Below are positions 1 through 12,000 of a DNA stretch of 64,000 nucleotides, one piece after another; the first letter of the stretch is position 1, and each line of letters opens with the position of its first letter. A model generated the notes under the pieces. It was given only the letters and a program-made list of their open reading frames with translations. It ran no database searches and was not told the origin of the DNA. A program made the translations under genes and the position numbers. This DNA comes from Rugalucina vietnamica (Eukaryota; Mollusca; Bivalvia; Lucinida; Lucinidae), in the NCBI GenBank assembly GCA_964017185.1, contig OZ024872.1, positions 62,365,817-62,429,816 on the forward strand, written 5' to 3'.

Positions 1-830
1 TGGCAATTCATTAAGCCAGTCATACCGCATATATTTAAGTATATACGCGTATTTTTGTAACCAATCGGGAGTGAACAGTCTTACGCAAAGAATACGCGTA
101 ACATACGCGTAATGAATCAGCCAATTATGTTGAACTTGTATGGTTAAGCAAAAAACCGGATTTTGCTTTAGACTAAAACAATAGATTTATCTAATCTTTT
201 CTCAAACTAAGTCCTCCGTGATCGCCCCCATGAGAAATATTTTCAGTGCATCTGTTCATCCCTGGATCGGTTCCTGATCTGACACCGAGTTTCTGTAGTG
301 TTCGCTTGCTTTTGGATGCAGTTGAGATAATTGAAAACAGATATCTAAGAAGGAGAAAGAAACGTGGAAGAAAAACAAGTACAAACCTTACACCGTATAG
401 TGGTGCTTCTACAAAATAGAGGAGGAACTCTACGACTATTAAAGATAAATGTCTGACTTATCTGTCCACTTGTTTTCCCGAGACGCTTCAAATCAACGCC
501 ATTAATTTTCATCAATAAAATCCATTATACTTGCACATTCTTTATTTTCGATGTTATTATCAACAGTTAGGTACTTAAGCTTTTGTATCCCTTATGATAC
601 GCGTAAATACGCGTAAACGTATTGGCAATCTGATTGGCCGATCATTTATACGCGTAATGTCTGAACCTTACGCGTATCGACGCTTTAATCACTGCTCATG
701 AATATTAATTAGATACGTTACGCGTAAATGCGCGTATGTTACGCGTGAATGCGCGTAAATAGCATTACGTGCGTAATACGCGCGTTATACGCGTATGATA
801 CGCGTAAATGGAGTACATTTACGCGAGCGG
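1..830. repeat. ACGCGT-rich CpG repeat region
   Basis: Eleven ACGCGT hexamers, mostly inside TACGCGTAA-like units, plus several GCGCGTA variants. They lie in two patches (about 50-115 and 595-815) separated by ordinary AT-rich DNA. A sequence related to GATTGGC occurs near both patches, so this may be one element with repeat-rich ends. No gene is supported here. Confidence 0.6.
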
Positions 831-946
831 GAGTGTATCTATGAAGCACATTTTGTGTGTTATGACATCCTAATGTTGGGTAAAATTCCAATTAAATGGA
901 GGCAACTTCCCGACATGACCATTGATGTTGACTGGGGCGATATCAT

Positions 947-977
947 TAATTCAAACAAACAAACAAACAAACAAACT
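947..977. repeat. (CAAA)n microsatellite, SINE tail
   Basis: Run of CAAA units next to a segment reading 'cccgacatgaccattg'. The same segment plus CAAA (or TTTG) tail recurs at about 6585-6655 and 44620-44690, so this is the tail of a dispersed SINE-like repeat. Confidence 0.6.
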
Positions 978-1162
978 CACTGACAAAAATAACAAAGAAT
1001 CAGTAGGAGATGATAAACTCCGGAATAAATATTTTCATGTTACAAATTTCATGGAACAAATGAGCCGGACGAGAAGATTGGTCGAATTTGTACGGAATTT
1101 CACTGATTGAAAAACTTAAAGATCCACTTGAATTGGATATATATGTTTGCTTGTATCGAGGT

Positions 1163-1335
1163 TCTAATGTCCTAGTCAAAAACTTTTCAGGTAAATCAGG
1201 ATGAACCCACTGTTGCCTAGGTATTGACCAGCATTTTGGGAGTTAATGCGTTTTGTTCAAGGACACAAAATGGTGAACACAGGACTTTTAGATTCGGAGT
1301 CTGATGTTTCTCCATCAGGCCACCGCGCTCCCCTT
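1163..1335 (-). repeat. tRNA-derived SINE, family A (degenerate copy)
   Basis: Matches the better copies at 11292-11480 and 20535-20686: a body with 'gagttaatgcg' and 'aaggacacaa', and a degraded tRNA-like head on the minus strand near 1285-1335. Confidence 0.55.
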
Positions 1336-2137
1336 AAACTGGGGAGAATTCTGTATTAACCAGGGGAACGAGTTAAAATTAATTAAATGATAGCTTAGCA
1401 AATTGCTTTTTGTTTCATTGATTTTCTGCTCAATATCCCAGTCAACAGTTATGGTCATGTCTGGAATTTTCCACCATTTTATGTGATTTCTGTACCCGAC
1501 TTAGGGGTGTCACGATATTCGCAATGTGCTGTAAATATATTATTTCTTTGATTTTTTGTTTCATGTGTGGCTTAGACGGCCGGACCTAGTCAACAGCAAC
1601 GGCCATATCGGGATGTTGCCTCCATTTTAAGGGACTTCTACCCCACATTTGGATAGCATGACACCCAAAATGCGCTTGAAAATATAACCACCTTTGTAAA
1701 AAGTAAATGTATGGGTGATTTGACTTGAATGACTCTTTCTGGGCAGGGTCAGACCTTCTGGGTAGTTAACCAGTAATTGTTAGGTCAGTAACCAGTAGTT
1801 TATAAGCATTGCCTGGAGACACAAGCAGCTCATCTATTTCTCAAGGCTTGAATACACCTAGCCTAGCAAAGTACTGAGGTTTGTGTGCAAATATGGTTTT
1901 ACTAAACCACATTTCTGGACATGTTAAGTAATAAATAAAAATAAAACCGAGATCCTTTAAGAGCAGCGAGCATATTAATGAGAAGTGGGGTGGGCCTTCT
2001 TACAGATTGTATAAAGTCTTTCTATAAATGCATGGACTTATAAGTTGGTATTGACTATTTACCTGCGTTACTATACTGAACTAAATTATTAAGTTAGCAT
2101 TTTTATCGAATAATCTTAAAAAGGTACAAGAAGGCAA

Positions 2138-2331
2138 AGATCAGGAAAAGGCGCAATCAGAAAAAGATTCCACTCCAAAAACCGAGGTGGGAAAAAACCA
2201 AACTAACAATCAGGTACTTATACCATGAAACATATCGTAAGCCGAATGAGCAGCTATTTTCCCAATAGGTGGCCACTCAGTTACCTTAACTAAAACTATG
2301 AAAACACACATAAGGCGCAAACAGCACAATT
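2138..2331 (-). repeat. Dispersed repeat R4, partial copy
   Basis: Reverse-orientation match to the right part of the long copies at 20721-21253 and 40793-41343, including the segment around 'cccaataggtggccac' and the terminal 'gatcaggaaaaggcgcaat'. Confidence 0.7.
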
Positions 2332-2403
2332 TTTTTTAAACACCAAGACATAAAACAAATAGAACCACCACAGAAGTATCGCCTTGGAGCGATCAGTAAC
2401 ACA

Positions 2404-2467
2404 AAGTTGTTACAAGCGATGTTATGGTTGTGTTCAAGTTGTTACAAGCGATGTTATGGTTGTGTTC
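2404..2467. repeat. 32-bp tandem duplication
   Basis: Two consecutive copies of a 32-base unit starting 'aagttgttacaagcgatg'. No function is visible. Confidence 0.85.
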
Positions 2468-2902
2468 CAAACATAAAATAATTTGAGTCATCTCATGTGC
2501 CAAATGCTTTTTGCCAAAGAAGGTAACCGAGTAGCTTCCTAAGTGCATATGTAAGTACTCTACTGTAGTGCAAGTCTTACAAGGGTTTCATTTGATTTTC
2601 AGTATAGAAGTGTGTGCAGTCAGCCAATAAAGGTATTTACACCATGGATATATTGAAAATATTAACTTTGGGGCACAGTTAGGGTAATTATGAAGTGAAA
2701 CAAAGTTATTTATTTTTTCAAGATACTGCAGCTGTTAGTAAAGTAAATGTTGTAAGGAAAAAAACATACTAGTTGCGCTTTTGTTATTTATATTCATATC
2801 CAAAATTTCTACAAGAAATATCAATCCATTTTCAGCTGAGAGCCAAAAACGTGAGTTTATCATGAATGGTGATCCCACAGTACAAGTAATTTCTCCTTCC
2901 AG

Positions 2903-3087
2903 GTCGACGTTGCTGGGGAAGATCCTGCGAGTAGACGTGGACGGCACCACCGTCGTGGACAACAAGATGCAGTATTATACCGTCCCTGGAGACAATCCCC
3001 GCAAACCGGGATGGCGCCCAGAGATCTACGCCCTCGGGGTGCGGAATATGTGGCGCTGTAGCAGAGACGCGGGTGACCCCATAACAG
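2903..3087 (+). CDS. HHIP-like exon (propeller blade)
   Basis: Acceptor ccttccAG, donor CAG|gtacac. Encodes the STLLGKILRVDVDG to NMWRCSRDAGDPIT part and ends in phase 1. The first exon of the gene visible in this window. Confidence 0.8.
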
Positions 3088-6000
3088 GTACACCACAAAT
3101 TTAAGCCGGTCATGGGTCCATCCCGAGCTTTTCCAGTGTGATAAAGGATAGTTTCAACCTAAGGAATTTCTTTCCTATTTGACCTGAAAACTGTTGGTTG
3201 GAACACGGTGCACCCCAAACAAGCGACCAATGATATTTCAACCACTGTTCATGCAACTGGCATTGGAGATCATTCTCTTGTTTTTGCATATTCGGAAAAA
3301 ATGAAATAACTTTAGAACTTTGTATTTTTTTTTTTACAGGCGATGGCGAAGGAAGAATATTTTGTGGAGATCTGGGCTCTGAGATTGCTGATGAGCTCAA
3401 CTTGATAACAAAGGGGAGTAACTATGGTTGGCATTACCGGGAAGGACTCACCTGTCTTGATGATGCGAAATGTAAAGAAATAGGTGAGTTATGGTACATT
3501 GAAGTAAACGGGTAAACAGTTTGTCAACTTGAAGGAGTCATTGGGTCCCTTTTAAAGGATATTATCGCTCATCAGCCTAGTGACAATAATTGATGCTTTG
3601 CTTTGGCCGTTTCGTGTCTAATCGTAAGTTCAAGCCCCTGTTAACAGAAGAGATAATCGGGAACGAATCAAAGGCTTCATATAACGTGTGGTTTGGTTTG
3701 GTAAACGTTTTAATGTCCCAGTCAAAAATTTTCAGTCATGTTGCATGGTGACGGAACCACCGCTTCTTACATGTATAAACCAGCACCAGACTAGCAGAGA
3801 AAACATTTATTCCCTTTATAAAAGCGTTGAGGAACAGCCTCGAAAACAGTTCCGGGTGGTAAGTTGCTATCATTCGGTAAATGTGATGTTTCTATTGCAC
3901 TTGCAGGCGATTGCGATTGTCGCATGTCTGGTTTGGTTTAATACTGAGTATTTTTGCTCTTTACAGAGGCGGACGAAATGTTTCCTATCTACGTGTTTAA
4001 CCGTACCGACTCCGGTATGAACGCCGTTGTTGGGGGACCCCTGTACAGAGGAAGGTTGTTCCCCTCGCTACAAGGCCATCTACTGTATGGGGATTACGTG
4101 ACGGGGTATGTAAGATTCGTTCCAATTTCCATTCTTGGTATAAAGTTCCGCTCAGTTGTTGAAAAAAATCCCCATGATGTTGACGTTGGTGTTTATGTGC
4201 TCGGCTCTACTTAAACCTCTCCATCTCGTTTGTTCCAATTCTGCGATTCAATCCTCTCGGAAGTTATTAAAAGGGCGGACGTCATTTCCCAGTACCTTCT
4301 GCTCAGTCACATTTATAATTCTTCAAAGTTTCAGAGATAGAACAAAATTGAAATATGTAGTGATTCGTAAATTTTAATTTCGACCTTTCTAATGGAAAGG
4401 TGTATGCATGGAATGTCACATCTGTAATTACCGTTCTTTCATGTTCCCCATGTTTTACATGTAAATAAAGTTTGATTTGACATCTAAATCTTTTTAGACC
4501 TTAGCTCGGAATGTTTTTCAGTCATATATCCAGTATCAAGCTTCTGAAGCCTAACGACTGGGTGGAGTCGGAGTTCAAGGCGTGTCCAGCAGACCAGTGT
4601 GGTTGTGATGCCCGGGCTATACCACCCAACCATCTACTTTCCTTTGGACAAGATAAACATGGTAAGGGCTTTGATGACCACACAAACTTCAGATTCAAGC
4701 AAAACGTTTATGCCAATTGAGTTTGTAGAGATGCCAGGTCCGAGGCAATGAAAATAAAATGCTAGTACTTGTCAGTTTTAACAGTGAATCATTTTGATAA
4801 AACGTTTTGACGAGTTAAGTTGTTGCACCACCGATGAACAGCGCTAAACTGAAAGTAAAGAAAACACCACTTTAAACAGGGTATCCCTTACATTTCATCC
4901 TCGACTGGCGACTAAATTTGCAAGTCATCATTTTATGCCTATTGCATTTCGGAGATGAAGGGTGAATGATAACGTTCCTTTTGTTAAAACATCATACTTA
5001 CGTACTTTGTGTAATTTTATCCAACCAAAAAGTACACATTTCATGAATTTCGAACTAAAGCGCCTCATGCGACATTGGTAATGGTACTATGTCATGAGAA
5101 AGCCTGTATCCAGGACCCAATGTTATAATAAAATATGCTCAACTCAGCTGAGCTTGAAATTTCAAATCCTCATAGATACTGAACTAGCCAAACTATATTA
5201 ATATTTATCCTGCTTCTAAATGTTAAAATGCCAACAATTGTTGGCATTTTAACATTTATGAGCAGGATAAATTTTAGTCTCAGCTGAGCTGAGCATGAAA
5301 GAAGTTTCATAACCAGGCTTGGACAATGCATTTAACTAATGCCAATGCAATGCATTAGCTATTTCTCAACTAATGCTAATGCCGATGCTATTATTAGTGT
5401 TGGCATTGGAACAATGCTAATTATAATGCATTACTTTTTTCAAATTTTGCTAATGCATTAGCATTAAATGTACTACATGCACTACATGTATTTTCAAAGG
5501 TGTGATAAATTGCCACTTTGATACATATTGTTACTGTTTAAAAGTTATTTGTTTGCCTTTGGCTATTACCTAACAATATAAACAATGTCCCTTAATAATC
5601 TACAGTTACCTGTGTCCTTTTATGAAGACTTTTTGTCAGGAGAATACATCCATTCAGGCATGCTATTCAACAGCACCGGTTCACAATAATAGAATTTACG
5701 ATTATAAATGTTAAATAACTTTGAAGTACCAGAATCAGCAATGGATAGTTGATTAAATGTTCAATGAAGATTATATGTACAACCCCATCATTGCACTGGT
5801 CCTATCGCAAAATAACCTGAAAACTAATGCCAATGCCAATGTACTATTTTGTCAAATAATGCTAATACCAATGCATTGTTTTTATAAAGTCAGCTAATTC
5901 CAATGCTAATGCCAATGCTCAAAATCAGTTTTAATGACAATGCATTACATTGCTAATTAATGCTGCCCAAGCCTGTATATAACCTCGGGGCCTGGACCCG

Positions 6001-7578
6001 AAATTCCTCAGGGTTTCGGATGCTGAACGCCCGAAATATGCCACGTGGTGAAGAAAAAGAAAATTTAAAAACCTTCAGCGTTTCACTTCTTCACTCTTGC
6101 TATGATAATGCACTAGTCAATTCAACTATCCCCGGTCGGGGGATACAGTTGACTGGTGCATTATTGTCAGCCTCCGGGGAGCCAAAGATTTTAGCAGGGA
6201 TTTTACCACAAATCTGGCCCCGCAGTGCCAGACTTTTAGCATGGCTTTTAAAAACTGAAAAGTCAAAGCCCCACACTTACCCGGTCCCAGAGGGGTCGTG
6301 GATTCAAATGGCTGGTGCATAAGCACTCTTGGTCACCGTGGTGTTCAAGCAGGGCAGATTAAAACTTGTCCCAATCTATCGTGTGATCCTGCCCATGAGA
6401 GCCTAAAGAAGTGGGTGGACTGCTTGTGCCTCAAGGTGAAGTTTATATGCTACTGAATGCCCATCTGATTACTGGTTAACTGCTCTGGAATGAGTTTACC
6501 CAGGTAAAATGGTTCAAATCGACTTACTTTGTTAGTTATATACTTTTTGGATGTCATGTCGTCCTTATTTTGGGTAAAACTCCCATGACCCGGCATGACC
6601 ATAGCTGTTGACTGGGACACTGTTTCTATCATCACTCCAAACAAACAAACAAACATACAAACGAACCAATCTATCGTAATAATAAATTGAGCCGCGCCGT
6701 GAGAAAACGGGTCTTCGTGGTTTCCGACCTGGTCTGACACAAACCGGTCTGTGCAGCTACAGGAGCAGGCTAGAAGCTTGAAATTTGGCAAATATAGAGG
6801 TAGAGGAGGAATTGTACTATCCGAGTAGCGAAAACAAAGGCGCTGATCAGCTTCGTAGTGACTGCGAAGCTGATCTTCGCTGATCTGCGCCTTTGTTTTC
6901 GCATAGGCAATAATCCCGTTTTCTCACGATGCGGCTCGTACTTAGGTGAGATGTACCTTCTGATGACTGATGTGCCCAGCACAGCAGAGCCCCACGGAGA
7001 TATTTTACAGATGCTTCCTGCACAAAGGTAATATTATAGGAAATGAATAATACCGCATTCGTTCTAATTAGTGCCCCCGCGCAAGGAAACGGCAGCCAGC
7101 TCTTCTTTTTTGTGTTCACATAGATTATTATGATAAGCTCATATCCTATTCCTATAGAATGTATAATTCCCTGTACAGTAGTCCATTTTTGGTTATGAAA
7201 ATTTCAAGTATGACAACTTTTTCGGGCAAGAAACACTGCTTAATTACTGCTTAAAATACCCAGTCATATTGAACCTGACGGAATATTTCCATCGATCCAT
7301 CGTTCCGTTAGACCTCACCACCTCACGGAAGTAGAGCGAGGTCACGAAGAGTATTGGAGTGCAGGTTAGCAAGCTGATCTATTATTGAACCAACATGTGT
7401 CTCTTAACCCAGACTAGAAATGACAACTGTTGTTCGCAACATTTTCTCTTTTCAGCTCCCAGACGGTAACGTGTGGCTTTCCAAGATTTTGCCTGTCGAT
7501 ACAACTGTTGTGGATCTGCCTAACAATATGCTGGTGGTCCAAGTTTTGACCATTCCACATAACCTGCCCATTCAATAA
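2903..7578 (+). CDS. HHIP-like protein (glucose/sorbosone dehydrogenase fold), 3' part
   Basis: Last part of a gene for a hedgehog-interacting-protein-like (HHIPL1/2-type) protein, a family of secreted or surface proteins with a six-bladed propeller related to soluble sugar dehydrogenases. Exons 2903-3087, 3340-3483, 3967-4105 and 4534-4661 join in compatible phases; a fifth at 7463-7578 is weaker. Visible family segments in order are STLLGKILRVDVDG, GWRPEIYALGVRNMWRCS, GRIFCGDLGSEIADELNLI, GSNYGWHYREG and LFPSLQGHLLYGDYVTG. The upstream exons (signal peptide, folate-receptor-like cysteine domain, first blades) are not seen between 1 and 2900 and should lie before the window. The gene is tail-to-tail with the Ig-domain gene. 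Its ligand is not evident from sequence. An insect yellow- or sorbosone-dehydrogenase-like relative is possible, but the NYGW/EG blade favours HHIPL. Confidence 0.82.
3340..3483 (+). CDS. HHIP-like exon (GRIFCGDLG blade)
   Basis: Polypyrimidine acceptor ttttttacAG, donor TAG|gtgagt. Encodes DGEGRIFCGDLG and GSNYGWHYREG, and includes two cysteines (in CGDLG and LTCLDD) typical of HHIPL proteins. Confidence 0.85.
3690..3780. repeat. SINE family A fragment in HHIP-like intron
   Basis: Contains 'ttttaatgtcccagtcaaaa', 'tttcagtcatgt' and 'accaccgcttc', matching the body of the family A SINEs. Confidence 0.4.
3967..4105 (+). CDS. HHIP-like exon (PLYRGRLFPSLQGHLLYGDY)
   Basis: Acceptor ctctttacAG, donor GGG|gtatgt. 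Encodes the highly conserved YRG-LFPSLQGHLLYGDY blade. The ending at 4105 is chosen because it keeps phase with the next exon. Confidence 0.82.
4534..4661 (+). CDS. HHIP-like exon (PNDWVESEFKACP, LLSFGQDKHG)
   Basis: Acceptor tatccAG at 4531-4533, donor ATG|gtaagg. Encodes a cysteine-rich insert (CPADQCGCDA) and LLSFGQDKHG, matching the final-blade position of the family (FAEDE-G in vertebrates). Confidence 0.75.
5205..5270. repeat. Near-perfect palindrome (hairpin)
   Basis: Arms of about 33 bases meet at CAACAA|TTGTTG near 5238 and repeat the segment 'aatgttaaaatgccaacaa' in inverse, with one short mismatch. It lies between two AGCTGAGC palindromes (about 5145 and 5283), so it is probably the core of a MITE of about 170-230 bp. 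Confidence 0.75.
5315..5974. repeat. MITE with CTAATGC-rich arms
   Basis: Ends AGGCTTGG and CCAAGCCT are inverted. Both arms (5330-5480 and 5820-5965) are filled with degenerate TAATGC / CCAATGC units; the middle is ordinary AT-rich DNA. No coding capacity. Confidence 0.6.
6688..6937. repeat. MITE-1 fold-back element
   Basis: Begins TGAGCCGC and ends GCGGCTC, with an inner palindrome built on 'aggcgctgatcagcttcg'. One of seven copies in the window. This copy shows internal duplication around 6870-6890. Confidence 0.85.
7463..7578 (+). CDS. Possible last HHIP-like exon
   Basis: Using acceptor ctcccAG at 7461-7462, the phase gives DGNVWLSKILP after LLSFGQDKH, close to the expected G-(V/L)-Y-x-L-S strand. 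The frame then runs to TAA at 7576-7578. The stop overlaps an AATAAA at 7574-7579. The C-terminal tail resembles nothing I recognise, so the exon may splice onward instead of ending here. Confidence 0.4.
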
Positions 7579-7588
7579 ACAGAGATTT

Positions 7589-7693
7589 TTTCAATTTTTA
7601 GAAATTGAAAAATTCATTGGAAAATATTTCCTATTTTAAATATTTTTGCTCAAAACATTGATTGTGGGTACATGTCAGAACCGCCTCGCCTAG
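7589..7693. repeat. MITE-2 fragment
   Basis: Shares 'tgctcaaaacattgattgtg' and 'agaaccgcctcgcc' with full MITE-2 copies at 18152-18483 and 48712-48957. Confidence 0.5.
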
Positions 7694-8822
7694 TATGTTA
7701 TGCGTATGCACTAAGAAATATAAAATACGCAAATCATGATCAAGTTGACGTTTTGGGATACACTTTAACCGAATTTTACACGAATAGGCCTATCATTAAT
7801 CATTCAGATTAAAACTCCACTTATCTTGTGTACACGAAGTAATTTCTGATATTTTATATCCCTCTTTGTCTGTTCGTTTAATTACTTAAATAATCAGTCG
7901 AAATGTTACAAAATTTACATTTGTTTTGTTTCATAATTATTTCGATGTTTTCCATCGCAAAGTTCTGAAAATCACGTCATTATAGTCACACCATTTGCCG
8001 AATTCACAGACGAATTTCCCGTAATTCCAGTCAAAATCTATCTCCATGGGAATTTTTTATGCACGGCCTTTTTTGTTACATGACGATTTTAGCGAAATTC
8101 AAGGTAACCTGAGTCTGTGAAAACGCGAAAACAACAACAAAAATATCTCCAATAAAGACATAACTTTTCTATGATACGAAAAATAATGTTAAGATTTCCG
8201 TTCGCATAGTATCTGTAAATCTTTAGCGGTGGGTCGCTACTTTTTCTATTCAGTGTACCGCAACTTTTGACGTTTCGTCTAGGTATACATGTTTAAACTT
8301 TTGCCTGTGTATGTATGGTGGTTTACTTATGACAAATATGTATCTAATAAAATACCATTTTAAAACAACATTAGCGAGAATGATTCCCGTTTTTGTTTTT
8401 TTTTTTTTTGTTTTGTTTTTTTTTAGTAGTAGCCTTTGATTTTATTTAATTACTTTTCACGTTTTCGCAATCATCTTTCTTTTTCGTAGATGACAGATGT
8501 AACCATGGCCGGAAAAACTATGCGGGTGTCAGTTTCAATGCAGTTGATTTCACCAGCAACAGCAAGCAGACTAAATCCCCAGACAGTATGATTTATCGAG
8601 AAGGTCTGCAAATACTTTAGTAAATCTAGCTCGCCTGGTTAAAACTATTTAGTCCAAGACATAATATACTAATGTGTAAACGAATTTGAGATTGTCGGTT
8701 GAATAGTACTCAAACTTCCGGTTTCTTTGGCTGTCTTCAAGTCAGAAATAGGTAATACAGGGTTCTAATTCAAGTAAACGCGTGGGTCAAAATGACAAAC
8801 AATATATTTGTTCAAGATTCAT

Positions 8823-8828
8823 TTTATT
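8823..8828 (-). promoter_or_regulatory. Poly(A) signal of the Ig-domain gene
   Basis: AATAAA on the minus strand, 86 bases beyond the TAA stop of the last exon. Confidence 0.5.
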
Positions 8829-8913
8829 CCAACGAAATCAGCCAAGATTTATCAGGTGGATCACCATTTGGTTCGGGGTTCGGAAAGACCTATCGCTTCT
8901 CACATTCCTATTT

Positions 8914-9059
8914 TTATGGATTTACTATTAAACTAGCTTCTCCCAACACGTAGCCATGTTTATTCGTCACATTGCATTGTACGTTCCCATTGGAGTCCAG
9001 TCTGAGGCTGTCAATTGTGATGGAGTTTGGCGAGGCTGTTACACTGGCTGCCGTCATCT
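8914..9059 (-). CDS. Hemolin-like exon 9: end of Ig4 and stop
   Basis: Acceptor ctttattcAG. Encodes SITIDSLRLDSNGNVQCNVT and HGYVLGEASLIVNP, then TAA at 8916-8914. The stop follows directly on the last Ig strand. Confidence 0.82.
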
Positions 9060-12000
9060 CTGAATAAAGAAATCCACATGTATTCATTGATATTCAAAGA
9101 AACTGGAATCGTAATATTTTATCATTTTATCTACACAGAAAAACTGAAATTGCAAAAAAAAAAAAAAAAAAATTAATCGCAAACAAACTGACCATGCAAT
9201 TCATCTCGGGAAGTTATCTACGCACTATGAATCTAACACTGTAATTTGAAATTCATCTACATGCAAATAATCTGGCATTGTAATTTATTTAATTGCGCAC
9301 AAAGAAAAAAAAAGCTCGGCCCGTGGTGTTACATTTATGATTTAACGCCAAACATTGTAGCACTTGCTTTAAAATTTGAGCTTTCGCATGAGAAAACCAA
9401 CAATTTGCATATGCTAAAACAAAGGCGCAGATCAGCTTCGCAGTAACTGCGAAGCTGATCAGCGCCTTTGTTTTCGCCAATCGGATAGTACAACTCCCCA
9501 AAGTATCAAGCCTTTTGCTTTATTCTGTGACTGTACAGACCGATTTGTGTCAGACCTGGTGGGAAACCCAAATTGTTGTTCTCATGCACATGCTCATTTA
9601 CCTGAAATAGGTCTTCCATTTATAAGCCATCGTGCTATCGGGGAAGGTATACCCGATGCCTCACATGTAAAGTCGCCGACTCCCCAATTCTTGCCACTAT
9701 GTCACGTGGTCGAGAAATCCAAAATGGCGCCGCTGCAATAAACAGAATGAAGTTACAATATCATTATTGTTATCATTGTATGGAAAACGCATTTTTGTAT
9801 CATATTCAGTTTAAACTGAGTATGCTTAAAAGGCCAGTGTTCAAATTCAAAACCACCTATTAGCTACGTGAAAAATTAACTCGCAAACAGAGGAAGAAGT
9901 GTCCAGAAAAGTCATAAAAACTTGCTTGATCGACGTCGAGGTCCAATAAGTCCTGTATTCTGACTGAGATAAAGATACAGAGATCTGAAACTGCTATTGA
10001 AACACTACAAACATCAAAATCTGGTTCCTAAATAAAATATTAAATGTTAACAGTTTCTATTGAATAAAATATTATCTCATTGGATGTATGAAATTGCCAA
10101 TGAACGCCGATATTTGCTTGGCGCGACAGCGTCAAGCAATTGAAACGGAATGAGGATTTCTCCTCAATCTGTGGGTTTTTTTCCTTCAACCTATGGGGTT
10201 TCCCTTTGACACCCAGGGGCCTGGTTCCAGTCGCAATATTTTGCTACACTTCTTGCATAATAAAGCAATTGAAGACGGAAACCAGACTTGCTCTCCACCG
10301 TTTTTATAAGGACTTGTGGGAAGAATGACGTACATGTATTTGGATCTAACGTTAAACATTTAGGTGGCGTTCTGGGCGGATAATGTTAAAACCCGGAACT
10401 TTGTGCTAGGTCCGACCAAGTACGAAAGCTTGAAATCCACCGTAGCGAGGAAGTGTTCATGACCGATGTGATCCATCGAGTTACCGAAAAACTCCACAAA
10501 CCTACGAAAAACCACAACACACGGACAAATAATGGTATATACAGACTAGCCAAGCATTCCTTTTAACAAGGAAAATTTATTATAGCACTGGTTTTGTCTT
10601 CGAAACAGTATGGCGGCGGATCGTAGGTGGCGCCACAGGTACACGCGCGACAATCATAAAGTGGCCGCTAGGTGGACTTTCTAATCTCTTCATCTTTATC
10701 TCAGATTCTGATTACAATTACGAAAACTTGCACAAGCAATATACATATACATAGACTTTATTCAGCTGTTTAACTTAAAAATTCCATTAAAATGATTTTT
10801 TAAACATTTTTGTTCAAAACATTGATTGTGGCTCGGATTCAAAATAAAAGCGTTTATTGGATTCAAAACTGTGGGTGCACGTTAGAACCAGGCGGGTTCT
10901 AACAAATACCCGCAAACTGTTTTGGATCAAAAATAAGAAAAGTATACCCTACACCTGTATAACCCAGTTTTATATACCTCGTAAAATTAGGGTTCAAAGG
11001 GGGTATATATTTCACGGACATGTTATGACGAATGATATTTACCTTCAACACGGATATTCACCAAACCCGTGGCCACCTGAGGATAATATGACGGTCTGTT
11101 TTTGCCTTGACATGTGTATGCCCCCTCTATCTCTTTCGTTACGTTCCTGAATACCAAAGCTCTTCCAAAATCACGCTTAGAAATAACTGTTGACGTTGTT
11201 GTTGTGTTCCATTCCCACGTTACTTCAGGGGTGGGGCTAAAAGAGTTGCAAGGAAGCATTTCATCCGAAAAAAAAAATGTTTATTTTGAGCCTTAACGTC
11301 CCAGTCAACAATTTTTCAGTCATATCGGGCGCAGAGCTAACGCTTTCTGGGCTTAACCAGTACTGTAGGGAGTTAATGTGTCTTGCTCAAAAGACCCAAC
11401 ACGGTGACGCCCATAGGGATCGAACCCAGGACCTCTCGATTCGGAGTCCGACGCTCTACCACTACGCCACCTCGCTCCCAGAAAGGAACACCTAAAATAA
11501 TTTATCGTAATTTTCTATGATTATGATCTTGCTTACCATATGAAATGGTCGTTTAATGGTAATTATCATGATCAATTTAATTGTAATCAGATCTACTGTA
11601 ATTAATCTTTCTCATTTTAACTAAATCGTGGTTAACTCCAACTTCAATTAGTCACTATCATTTTTTACAGTTAACCAAGCACTCACTTTCCTCCACTAAA
11701 ACACCACAGCCTCAAATCTTGACCAACAAGGGCAAATTGATCACGTGGTGAAAGCCACAACCATGGCATCGGAAATTGCTCCGGCACTGTGGAAAAATAA
11801 ATGAGCCGCATCGTGAGAAAACCAAAAATTTGGTGTTCCGACCAGATCTGACACAAACCGGGCTGTACAGTCACAGAAGATGGTTAGAGGCTGGAAATTT
11901 TGGATTTAGAAAATAGAGGAAATATCGTACTATCCTTGTAGCGGAAACAAAGGCGCTGGTCAGCTTCGCAGTTATCTTCTTTTTCATGTTATACACATGT

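Noticed and set aside
2735..3113. Antisense frames over the first HHIP-like exon
   Set aside because: Shadows of the conserved plus-strand propeller exon.
8494..8621. Possible extra HHIP-like exon (DDRCNHGRKNYAGVSFNAVD)
   Set aside because: A tttcgtAG acceptor exists, but the peptide has no family match and no phase partner could be fixed.
9377..9601. MITE-1 as a true introner that created the intron
   Set aside because: The MITE covers only one side of the intron and the acceptor is far outside it; intron positions also fit the old two-exon-per-Ig pattern. Insertion into an existing intron is simpler.
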